Source of the DNA: Bacteroidota bacterium
GTDB taxonomy: Bacteria; Bacteroidota; Bacteroidia; Bacteroidales; PUMT01
Assembly: GCA_003556985.1 (NCBI GenBank)
Contig: PWPZ01000067.1
Span: forward strand, 1-8,178
DNA: 8,178 nucleotides
Direction of reading: 5' to 3'
Part shown: one piece after another, positions 1 through 5,735 of the stretch
Numbering within the stretch: the stretch's first letter is position 1
How the letters are laid out: each line of letters begins with the position of its first letter
Notes under the pieces: model-generated
The model's database searches: none
Told to the model about the DNA's origin: nothing
Seen by the model: only the letters and a program-made list of their open reading frames with translations
Made by a program: the position numbers and the translations under genes

Positions 1-443
1 ATCTTGCCCATTTCCTGCCTGGTCCTCCGTTGGCCGGATTCCTGCTCTCTGTTAGTTTTTGGCTTTTTATCTGATTTGTCAGAAACAGGGGGCGTTTTGG
101 CGTCGTCAGGCTTTTCTGCTTTTGGCTTAACCGCCGGCCTGCCCGGTTCTGCTGCCTGAGGTTCGGCAGGAGCCTGTTTTTCATTTTGAAGCGGACTCCC
201 GGATGTCTGAGCGGATTTCGACGGTGGCCTGCCACGGCGTTTGGCCGGCACCTGTCCGGGAGCTCTGGTGGCTTTATTTTCCTTTTCAGCCTTTTTTTCG
301 GAGGTATTTATCGCCTGCTGGTCGAGGATTTTGTAAATTAAATCTTGTTTCTTTAAAGATTCTACACGTTTAATATTTAGCCCTTTGGCTATTTCACGCA
401 ATTCAGAAACAAGCTTCTTGTTAAGTTCAAGAATATCATACAT
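1..443 (-). CDS. rho: Transcription termination factor Rho, N-terminal part (runs off the left edge)
   Basis: Reading the minus strand from the ATG at 443 gives 147 codons without a stop. The protein begins MYDILELNKKLVSELREIA and continues to KKQDLIYKILDQQA, which is the Rho_N (SAP-like) domain at residues 5-42. From about residue 44 to the window edge it is low-complexity and rich in Lys, Pro, Ala, Glu and Gln. It contains an AT-hook-like core (AKRRGRPPSK, residues 67-76) and a second GRP near 101. Rho is the hexameric ATP-dependent RNA helicase that ends transcription. Its RNA-binding and ATPase domains would lie beyond the left edge. Bacteroidota Rho proteins are known for such a disordered insert. 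The start is chosen because the conserved N-terminus begins there; the frame upstream has no other ATG before a stop near 495-497. No Shine-Dalgarno sequence is visible, as is usual in this phylum. The gene is divergent from rpoD. Confidence 0.9.
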   Translation of the reverse strand, partial: MYDILELNKKLVSELREIAKGLNIKRVESLKKQDLIYKILDQQAINTSEKKAEKENKATRAPGQVPAKRRGRPPSKSAQTSGSPLQNEKQAPAEPQAAEPGRPAVKPKAEKPDDAKTPPVSDKSDKKPKTNREQESGQRRTRQEMGK

Positions 444-558
444 GTGTTTAATAGAAATTAAATGAGTAAGTGTAAAAGTAAGTAAATGGTGATATCATCC
501 CGCAAAAATGCATCAGGGATTTTTATTTCACAGGAAAATTATGGAATAACTGTGTAAC

Positions 559-566
559 CAAATATA
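559..566 (-). promoter_or_regulatory. Candidate -7 element for rho
   Basis: The minus strand reads TATATTTG, a perfect match to the Bacteroidetes -7 consensus TAnnTTTG. A TTG lies 16 bases upstream (583-585), slightly closer than the usual -33 spacing. It would start transcription near 551 and leave a rho leader of about 110 bases. The motif is short, so chance occurrence in AT-rich DNA is possible. Confidence 0.35.
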
Positions 567-573
567 AAGCGGA

Positions 574-589
574 ATTATTGTGCAATAAT
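574..589. repeat. 16-base palindrome upstream of rho
   Basis: The arms ATTATTG (574-580) and CAATAAT (583-589) are perfect inverted repeats around a 2-base spacer. The element lies 8 bases upstream of the candidate rho -7 box and covers its -33 region, so it could be an operator. No known binding protein is implied. Confidence 0.4.
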
Positions 590-662
590 AAGTATTTCGG
601 GGGAATATGCAAATTTTAGAAAAAAAACTTCGTTTTTTCCGTCTTCAGGTAGTATTTTTAAT

Positions 663-680
663 AAACTTATAGTTAAGTTT
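663..680. repeat. Inverted repeat containing a -7 element
   Basis: The arms AAACTTA (663-669) and TAAGTTT (674-680) are perfect inverted repeats around TAGT. The right arm forms most of the plus-strand -7 element. The left arm gives a near-match (TAAGTTTA) on the minus strand. The site lies about 140 bases before rpoD and 220 before rho. Confidence 0.5.
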
Positions 681-681
681 G
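674..681 (+). promoter_or_regulatory. Candidate -7 element for rpoD
   Basis: TAAGTTTG matches TAnnTTTG exactly. A T-rich stretch at 655-659 is the only -33 candidate. Transcription would start near 688, giving an rpoD leader of about 130 bases. No better match lies closer to the rpoD start codon. Confidence 0.4.
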
Positions 682-817
682 TTCTCAACGACAAAGTTAG
701 CTTTTTCTTTTTTAAAAAAAAATAATTTCATGAACTTTCTGCAGTATTTCAAAAGGATGTTTTTGTAACTTAAAATTATTTAAAAACGTATTCCTGACAA
801 ACTAAATCTCCGGTTTC

Positions 818-1678
818 ATGAGGCAATTAAAGATTATTAAACAGGTAACCAACAGGGAGACCCCGTCACTGGACAAATATTTGCATGAAATTGCAAAAGT
901 AGACCTGATAACTGCTGAAGAGGAAGTTGAACTGGCAAGAAAAATAAGAAATGGTGATGCAGTGGCACTTGATATACTTATCAAGGCGAACCTGAGATTT
1001 GTTGTTTCCGTGTCCAAGCAATACCAGAATCAGGGGCTCAGCCTGCCAGACCTGATCAATGAAGGTAATCTCGGGCTGATTAAAGCGGCACAAAGATTCG
1101 ATGAAACCAGGGGCTTTAAATTTATTTCATATGCAGTCTGGTGGATAAGACAATCCATCCTTCAGGCGCTTGCCGAACAGGCACGAATTGTCCGGCTGCC
1201 CCTTAACAAGATCGGTTATATCAATAAGATCAATCGTACTTTTTCGGAACTTGAGCAAAAGTTCGAACGTGAGCCCTCCATCCTTGAAATTGCACAGGCC
1301 CTTGAACTGGCTCCACAGGATGTGAAGGAATCACTGAAAACATCCAGCCGTCATTTATCAATGGATGCTCCGATTAATCCCGATGAAGATGGGAATATGT
1401 ATGATGTAATACTAACCGATGACATTCCCGAACCCGACAGGGAATTATTAAATGAATCGCTGCGCAAGGAAATTGAAAGAGCGCTTTCCACTCTTACATA
1501 CCGCGAAGCAAATATAGTCAGGCTTTATTTCGGACTAAACGGAAAACATCCCCACACCCTTGAAGAAATAGGCGAAGCCTTTAACCTCACCAGGGAAAGA
1601 GTTCGACAGATTAAGGAAAAGGCCATCAAAAGGCTCAAACATTCTACCAGAAACAAAATACTTAAAACATATCTTTAA
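818..1678 (+). CDS. rpoD: Primary RNA polymerase sigma factor (sigma-70/SigA, Bacteroidetes type)
   Basis: This 286-residue protein is the housekeeping sigma factor that directs RNA polymerase to promoters. It starts MRQLKIIKQVTNRETPSLDK and lacks region 1.1. Region 1.2 spans about 17-50. Region 2 spans about 54-124 and includes the core-binding DLINEGNLGLIKAAQRFD (78-95) and the promoter-melting and -10-reading FISYAVWWIRQSILQAL (102-118). Region 3 spans about 130-200 and region 4 about 220-280. The region 4 helix-turn-helix is TLEEIGEAFNLTRERVRQIK (247-266). The family in this phylum is normally about 286-290 residues, so it is complete. Bacteroidota sigma factors recognise TAnnTTTG-type promoters, and such elements occur in this window. 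It is divergent from rho and is followed after 36 bases by rpe, probably in the same transcript. Confidence 0.97.
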   Translation: MRQLKIIKQVTNRETPSLDKYLHEIAKVDLITAEEEVELARKIRNGDAVALDILIKANLRFVVSVSKQYQNQGLSLPDLINEGNLGLIKAAQRFDETRGFKFISYAVWWIRQSILQALAEQARIVRLPLNKIGYINKINRTFSELEQKFEREPSILEIAQALELAPQDVKESLKTSSRHLSMDAPINPDEDGNMYDVILTDDIPEPDRELLNESLRKEIERALSTLTYREANIVRLYFGLNGKHPHTLEEIGEAFNLTRERVRQIKEKAIKRLKHSTRNKILKTYL

Positions 1679-1714
1679 ATATTCCTAATAAAGATTATCT
1701 GCATAAAATAACCT

Positions 1715-2380
1715 ATGCAACCACTCGTAGCACCATCTTTGCTATCGGCCAATTTCGGCCATCTGAATGCTGATATTGATATCATCAATAACAGTCTGGC
1801 CGACTGGCTGCATATTGACGTGATGGACGGAGTTTTTGTGCCCAATATAAGTTTTGGATTCCCGGTACTGGAAGCGGTTAAAAAGCGGTCGTCCAAGCCC
1901 CTGGACGTTCATCTTATGATACAAAATCCGGAAAGGTATATTGAGAGGTTCAAAGAAGCGGGTGCATCAGTCCTCACTCTGCATTACGAAGCCGTTGATC
2001 ACCTGCACAGTGCAGTTACCCTCATCCGCTCACTGGAAATGAAAGCCGGAGTTTCCCTTAATCCCCACACCCCCGTAAGTCTTCTTGAAGAGATACTTCC
2101 ATATCTTGATCTTGTCCTGCTCATGACAGTAAACCCGGGTTTTGGGGGTCAGGATTTCATAGAAAGCAGCTATGCCAAAATAGGGAAACTAAAATCCCTG
2201 ATACACGAAACCGGTTCTGCAGCAATCATTGAAGTAGATGGAGGAGTGGATCTGCAGAATGCTTCATCTCTTGTAAATGCAGGCGTTAATGTTCTGGTTG
2301 CCGGAAGCACGGTTTTTAGATCCCCCGACCCCGTGAAAACTATCGCTGAACTTAAAGACTGCAACAAAAGATTTACCTGA
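1715..2380 (+). CDS. rpe: Ribulose-phosphate 3-epimerase
   Basis: The 221-residue cytosolic TIM-barrel enzyme interconverts D-ribulose 5-phosphate and D-xylulose 5-phosphate in the pentose phosphate pathway. Visible family motifs are APSLLSANF (6-14), HIDVMDGVFVPN (33-44), DVHLMI (64-69), MTVNPGFGGQ (137-146) and EVDGGV (173-178). The expected metal ligands and acid/base residues His33, Asp35, His66 and Asp175 are all present. The phosphate-binding NPGFGGQ and VAGSTVF segments are intact. The length is normal for the family. The ATG at 1715 places APSLL close to the N-terminus, as in homologues. It lies 36 bases after rpoD and is probably co-transcribed. It converges on the LKR-like gene across 78 bases that contain no clear terminator. 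Confidence 0.96.
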   Translation: MQPLVAPSLLSANFGHLNADIDIINNSLADWLHIDVMDGVFVPNISFGFPVLEAVKKRSSKPLDVHLMIQNPERYIERFKEAGASVLTLHYEAVDHLHSAVTLIRSLEMKAGVSLNPHTPVSLLEEILPYLDLVLLMTVNPGFGGQDFIESSYAKIGKLKSLIHETGSAAIIEVDGGVDLQNASSLVNAGVNVLVAGSTVFRSPDPVKTIAELKDCNKRFT

Positions 2381-2458
2381 CCGCTCCCGGTATTTTGCAA
2401 AAAGTAAGGTTTATTATGCCAGGCCCTGCCACGAAATACAGTATCAATTGCATTTTTT

Positions 2459-3661
2459 CTATTCCCTGCCTGCCAGAAAATCTTCCAGATACGAAAAATT
2501 CTTTGCCAGTCCGCCTTCCCTGACAATCGTGGCTCTTTCAATAATGCCGTCTCTGTCATTCAAAAAAGCAGGAAAGACATTTTCAACAAGTTTATCTGCA
2601 AATTCAGCCGAAGCATCCCGGGGAAGTTCACCGGGAAGATTATCAACAGCCATTACAGTTATGTTTTTCAGATCAAAGGGATCATCCTCCTTTCCGGTAA
2701 CCGGATCATAACCGTAAAAAGGCTCATCAATTGATGAGGCCCTGATAGTAGATGCAATAGGTTTCTTAATATCACAGCTAACATCGGCAATTACAGTTAT
2801 ATTGAAATCAGGCCTGAGATAATCTTCTTTCTGCAGAAAAACCGGTGACCGGGGATCCCAGTAATGACAGGGAATAAAAAGGTCGGTAACTGTAGCATAA
2901 GGATAAAAAACTGATTCATATTCTTCTGGATAATAGAAAAAATGCTGCAGGTCAAATTCCTCTCCATCCTTTCGCCTGACGTAATCCCAGGGTTCAATCT
3001 GGCATATTACCGGTTCATCATATGCTTTTTCAAGAAATTCCCGGGGGTTAACCAATTCATATTTCAGATGGGACAGAGTTTCAAGGGCCCCGGAAGCAAC
3101 GCGCCCTCCGCCGGTTATCAGTATTTTAACAGGAGGAAGTTTGACTTTACCGAGCTCGGAATTCATCTCCTCCAGATCAAAACATTTATGGGCCGGTTTA
3201 AGATCAAAGAGATTATAACGTATTCCATATCCGCGCAATCCGTTATAAGCACCAACTATCCCGGCCCATTTGCCAAATGCCACCAGCCGGATATTTTCAG
3301 GGTTGGTCAGATATTCATAATCCACCAGGGTTATCTGTTTTTTGACTATTTCCTGCAAGAGTCTGCGATTATACGGTTGTTTTTTCCCGGTATGAGAAAA
3401 AAACAGATAGGTTTTGCCTGCAATTAAAGCTGAGACATCAACTTCCTTTACACCTACAAGCAGATCGCAATGGCTTAAATCATCCGTTACCCTTATCCCG
3501 GCCTGCTGGTATTCTTTGTCGTCAAAGCACCTTATATCACTGGCTTCAACCGATATTTCAAATTCAGGATAAAGGTTCTGTAATTCAAAAGCGGCAGCAG
3601 GAGTCAGGGCGGCTCTGCGGTCAACCGGCACCTTGGTTTCTTTCAGTATCCCTATTTGCAT
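2459..3661 (-). CDS. Lysine-ketoglutarate reductase / saccharopine dehydrogenase-like enzyme (AlaDH/PNT fold)
   Basis: This 400-residue protein belongs to the alanine dehydrogenase / transhydrogenase N-terminal superfamily. It most resembles the lysine-2-oxoglutarate reductase half of animal AASS and yeast Lys1, which make or cleave saccharopine with NAD(P)H. The N-terminus IGILKETKVPVDRRAALTP (3-21) is the family signature. Lys72 in GVKEVD and His90 in FFSHTGKK sit where the catalytic Lys and His of yeast Lys1 fall, by motif context. VAFGKWAGIVGAYNGLRGYG (127-146) follows. A Rossmann-type glycine-rich segment ITGGGRVASGA (182-192) would bind the nucleotide. IADVSCD (291-297) and VDNLPGELPRDAS (339-351) also match the family. 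Whether it works in lysine breakdown or in another reductive amination cannot be read from sequence. No saccharopine-cleaving partner is present. The start ATG at 3661 fits the conserved N-terminus, and an inverted repeat lies just upstream. Confidence 0.75.
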   Translation of the reverse strand: MQIGILKETKVPVDRRAALTPAAAFELQNLYPEFEISVEASDIRCFDDKEYQQAGIRVTDDLSHCDLLVGVKEVDVSALIAGKTYLFFSHTGKKQPYNRRLLQEIVKKQITLVDYEYLTNPENIRLVAFGKWAGIVGAYNGLRGYGIRYNLFDLKPAHKCFDLEEMNSELGKVKLPPVKILITGGGRVASGALETLSHLKYELVNPREFLEKAYDEPVICQIEPWDYVRRKDGEEFDLQHFFYYPEEYESVFYPYATVTDLFIPCHYWDPRSPVFLQKEDYLRPDFNITVIADVSCDIKKPIASTIRASSIDEPFYGYDPVTGKEDDPFDLKNITVMAVDNLPGELPRDASAEFADKLVENVFPAFLNDRDGIIERATIVREGGLAKNFSYLEDFLAGRE

Positions 3662-3663
3662 GG

Positions 3664-3686
3664 CTTAATTTTTGTGCTAAATTAAG
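3664..3686. repeat. Inverted repeat just upstream of the LKR-like gene
   Basis: The perfect 8-base arms CTTAATTT (3664-3671) and AAATTAAG (3679-3686) flank a 7-base spacer, ending 2 bases before the start codon at 3661. On the minus strand the element includes TAATTTAG (3677-3684), one mismatch from the -7 consensus. This is the expected place for an operator overlapping a promoter with a very short leader. The function is inferred. Confidence 0.45.
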
Positions 3687-3845
3687 AATTTTGAGATAAT
3701 TTAAAAACCGGCGATCTCCCTGTCGAAGATTTTTGCACTCACGGTCATATTGGTCAACGAGTTTAAATTAAAGATGAGCAGGGATAATTGAGCCTCAAAA
3801 AATTAATCGTCTATCTTTTATATAACAAATTTGGCAAGATTATTG

Positions 3846-3853
3846 TATATTTG
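3846..3853 (+). promoter_or_regulatory. ssrA promoter, -7 element
   Basis: TATATTTG is an exact TAnnTTTG match that ends 8 bases before the first base of the tmRNA. Transcription would therefore begin at or a few bases before the mature 5' end. No exact TTTG lies at the usual -33 distance, although a T-rich stretch is present at 3816-3823. Confidence 0.65.
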
Positions 3854-3861
3854 CAGTACAT

Positions 3862-4254
3862 GGGGCTGACTGGTTTTGACAGCAGGATGAACAGATAAGT
3901 AAGCATGCCGAGTTAAGCAGTACATCTCGTAAAACTGTAGTGCAAAATTTTAAGTGGCGAGAATAACTACGCGCTTGCAGCATAGACCTGATAAGATCTG
4001 TGCTTAATTCACGGTCAAGGACCGTGGACAAGCTGTCTCTCAAAAACCCTGCCTGACGGTTTTTGATTTAGAGGCACCGATGAGTTCAGGCTGGTCCGGA
4101 ATTTTTCCCGTGTTCCGGATGAGAAACAAGGGAATAAGGTTCAGTTAGGCTGTCTGTTGCCGGCCTGAACCCGACAATAAATAACAGAATAAGCATGTAG
4201 AAAGCTTATTGGTTCCTTGTTTGGACGAGGGTTCGATTCCCTCCAGCTCCACTA
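3862..4254 (+). ncRNA. ssrA: Transfer-messenger RNA (tmRNA), tag GENNYALAA
   Basis: One-piece tmRNA, which rescues stalled ribosomes with SmpB and tags their products for proteolysis. The 5' end GGGGCTG (3862-3868) pairs with CAGCTCC (4244-4250), including one G-U pair, to form the acceptor stem. The T arm is GAGGG-TTCGATT-CCCTC (4227-4243), and the discriminator is A4251. The tag frame is GGC GAG AAT AAC TAC GCG CTT GCA GCA TAG (3956-3985), giving GENNYALAA and a TAG stop. Pseudoknot PK1 before it pairs CGAG 3909-3912 with CTCG 3926-3929, and CAGT 3918-3921 with ACTG 3934-3937. Further hairpins are CACGGTC/GACCGTG (4010-4026), CAAAAACC/GGTTTTTG (4041-4065) and AATAAGC/GCTTATT near the 3' end. 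The genome reads ACTA rather than ACCA at 4251-4254, so the terminal CCA must be added enzymatically and the mature genomic 3' base is probably 4251. Confidence 0.97.
3956..3985 (+). other. tmRNA tag reading frame (GENNYALAA, stop TAG)
   Basis: The resume codon is GGC at 3956, preceded by the A/U-rich TTTTAAGT. Nine codons end in Leu-Ala-Ala, the usual C-terminal degron read by ClpXP-type proteases. The frame closes with TAG, and a mostly helical segment follows. Confidence 0.9.
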
Positions 4255-4286
4255 AAGACCCCGGCCGGTCGGCCGGGGTCTTTTTT
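4254..4286 (+). terminator. Intrinsic terminator of ssrA
   Basis: GACCCCGGCCG (4257-4267) and CGGCCGGGGTC (4270-4280) are perfect GC-rich inverted repeats. The physical loop is likely the four bases GGTC. Six T residues follow at 4281-4286 and AAA precedes the stem. It starts within 6 bases of the tmRNA acceptor end and is the clearest terminator in the window. Confidence 0.93.
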
Positions 4287-4300
4287 CTTGTATTTGCCCG

Positions 4301-4321
4301 ATAGTTACCACCTTTAACTAT
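4301..4321. repeat. 7-7-7 inverted repeat upstream of htrA
   Basis: The arms ATAGTTA (4301-4307) and TAACTAT (4315-4321) are perfect inverted repeats around a 7-base spacer. They lie between the ssrA terminator and the htrA start, about 120 bases before the latter. A regulatory role is possible, but a repeat this short could be chance. Confidence 0.35.
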
Positions 4322-4438
4322 TTTCCGGAACACTGCTCACCTGCTAAAATTATCTGATTTTCAGAAACAAAACTGCCTGCAATTTATTATCTTTATAATG
4401 GTATTTGTCGTACATGATATTCATGGATGGATTGTAAT

Positions 4439-5581
4439 ATGAAAAAAAAATATTTATTTCTGAACTTAACTATTGCACTGACAGCTGCAATTATTGCAGT
4501 TATATTATACTCAAGAATATCAGAACCCGGCAACGGAGAACAGGTATTATATCAGGCACGTCATCCTGCCTGGTTTACAAGCCTTCCTGCTGATCACCGG
4601 CCCGGACAAATGGATTTTACCTGGGCCGCTGAAAAAACCGTTCACGGTGTGGTTCATGTAACAACCATGGCTGCAAGGGGAACCCGCAATGAATCGGATG
4701 ATCCCTTTGATTTATTTCAGCTGCCCGGCTTTCCCTTACAACGGGAAGGAACAGGCTCGGGAGTGATAATAACATCTGAAGGGCATATTGTGACCAATTA
4801 TCATGTTATACAAGGCGCTGCCGAAATAGAAGTGACTCTAAATGACGGTCAGTCGACAAGAGCCGAAATAATGGGATCGGATCCCGATTCCGACATAGCC
4901 CTGCTGAAAATCAACGGTCATGGCCTTCCCTATATTGAATTCGGAAATTCAGATGAGCTTAAGGTAGGTGAATGGGTTATGGCTGTTGGAAACCCAATGA
5001 ATCTCACGTCATCGGTCACTGCCGGAATTGTCAGCGCCATTGCAAGAGGTCTGGGAGTTTTCCAGGAACGTGAGATGGCTATAGAATCATTTATTCAGAC
5101 GGATGCACCCGTTAATCCGGGCAGCAGCGGGGGTGCACTGGTAAATCTGAGGGGTGAGCTGGTTGGTGTTCCCACCCTTATAATTTCTCCGACCGGAACC
5201 TATTCCGGTAACTCTTTTGCCATCCCTGTCAGCATAGTAAGGAAGGTGGTAGATGATATTATGGAATATGGAGAAGTGCGGAGGGCAATTCTGGGCGTCA
5301 GAATTTCGGATATAGACTCCCGCCTGGCCGATGAAACGGGACTGAACCGGATAACAGGGATTTACGTGAACGGTCTGATTGAGGGAGGAGCTGCGGAGGA
5401 GGCGGGTCTCGGAGAAGGAGATGTGATAATTGAAATTGACGGAAGGGAAGTAGGTTCAGTGGCCGAATTACAGGAAACAATAAGCCAGTACCGGCCAGGT
5501 GACCGGGTTATTATTACATTCATAAGAAATGGTGAAACCCGGGAAGTTGCCGCTTCACTGCAGGAACCTGATCAAAACTGA
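4439..5581 (+). CDS. Membrane-anchored HtrA/DegP-family serine protease with one PDZ domain
   Basis: This is a trypsin-like envelope protease of family S1C that degrades or processes misfolded envelope proteins. I prefer the ATG at 4439 (380 residues, starting MKKKYLFLNL). An in-frame ATG at 4427 would add MDCN and spoil the basic N-terminus. A hydrophobic segment at about 5-24 acts as signal anchor or signal peptide, with no lipobox Cys. A linker follows, then WAAEKTVHGVVHVT (about 62-75) opens the protease domain. The catalytic triad is His122 (TNYHVI), Asp152 (DPDSDIALL) and Ser230 (TDAPVNPGSSGGAL), so the active-site motif is GSSGG instead of the commoner GNSGG. A single PDZ domain spans about 282-376. 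DegP/DegQ homologues near 500 residues carry two PDZ domains, so the layout is closer to DegS or HhoA. It faces the RRM gene convergently and is preceded by the ssrA terminator. No clear promoter was found. Confidence 0.92.
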   Translation: MKKKYLFLNLTIALTAAIIAVILYSRISEPGNGEQVLYQARHPAWFTSLPADHRPGQMDFTWAAEKTVHGVVHVTTMAARGTRNESDDPFDLFQLPGFPLQREGTGSGVIITSEGHIVTNYHVIQGAAEIEVTLNDGQSTRAEIMGSDPDSDIALLKINGHGLPYIEFGNSDELKVGEWVMAVGNPMNLTSSVTAGIVSAIARGLGVFQEREMAIESFIQTDAPVNPGSSGGALVNLRGELVGVPTLIISPTGTYSGNSFAIPVSIVRKVVDDIMEYGEVRRAILGVRISDIDSRLADETGLNRITGIYVNGLIEGGAAEEAGLGEGDVIIEIDGREVGSVAELQETISQYRPGDRVIITFIRNGETREVAASLQEPDQN

Positions 5582-5614
5582 CGATTACCGGCAAATATCG
5601 GGATTTCAGGCAAT

Positions 5615-5735
5615 GCAAAATAACCCGGTATACTGCTTACCCGGATACCGGAAATTCCGGTATCCGGGTAAATTTTGAAACATGCCATGAAACCACAGGA
5701 CGACCTCCCTGGTTTTCTATACCCGGTTATTTTGC
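5615..5735. repeat. Nested inverted repeat between htrA and the RRM gene
   Basis: The outer arms (5615-5632 and 5718-5735, 18 bases each) match inversely at 17 of 18 positions. They enclose the perfect 17-base-arm hairpin at 5637-5671. The right outer arm includes the last codons and stop codon of the RRM gene. An RNA of either strand could fold into a long stem with an internal hairpin. Confidence 0.7.
5637..5676 (+). terminator. Perfect 17-bp hairpin, likely htrA terminator
   Basis: The arms TTACCCGGATACCGGAA (5637-5653) and its exact reverse complement (5655-5671) are separated by one base. The physical loop would open to about 3-5 bases. A short T run (TTTT, 5673-5676) follows on the plus strand, 55 bases after the htrA stop. 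The minus strand has no T run, so termination is more likely for htrA than for the RRM gene. Confidence 0.7.

Larger units (their letters stand above)
444..817. other. Divergent intergenic region between rho and rpoD
   Basis: This 374-base AT-rich stretch has no convincing gene in any frame. It holds candidate Bacteroidetes -7 elements (559-566 minus; 674-681 plus), a palindrome at 574-589 and an inverted repeat at 663-680. It also holds a small A/T hairpin at 622-638 (arms AAAAAAC and GTTTTTT around a 3-base loop). Both divergent leaders would be long, roughly 100 bases or more, if those promoters are used. I see no tRNA, riboswitch or recognisable small RNA here. Confidence 0.6.

Noticed and set aside
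2381..2458. Shared terminator between rpe and the LKR-like gene
   Set aside because: A T6 run at 2453-2458 is present, but I found no stable stem before it and no GC-rich inverted repeat in the gap.
2170..2559. 129-codon minus-strand open frame
   Set aside because: It overlaps the 3' halves of rpe and the LKR-like gene in wrong frames and has no recognisable motif.
2942..3427. 161-codon plus-strand open frame
   Set aside because: It lies entirely antisense within the LKR-like gene, whose protein shows clear family motifs; the plus-strand translation shows no domain.
3840..4043. Minus-strand frame across the ssrA gene
   Set aside because: The stretch is tmRNA with matching acceptor stem, pseudoknot and tag frame; an antisense protein is not needed and has no motif.
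4223..4254. Separate tRNA gene suggested by the T arm and acceptor end
   Set aside because: Its 5' half is at 3862, so this is the 3' half of the tmRNA and not an independent tRNA.
4227..4254. Genomic-island attachment site at the ssrA 3' end
   Set aside because: This is a common integration hotspot, but there is no integrase, no direct repeat of the 3' end in the window, and the next genes are housekeeping.
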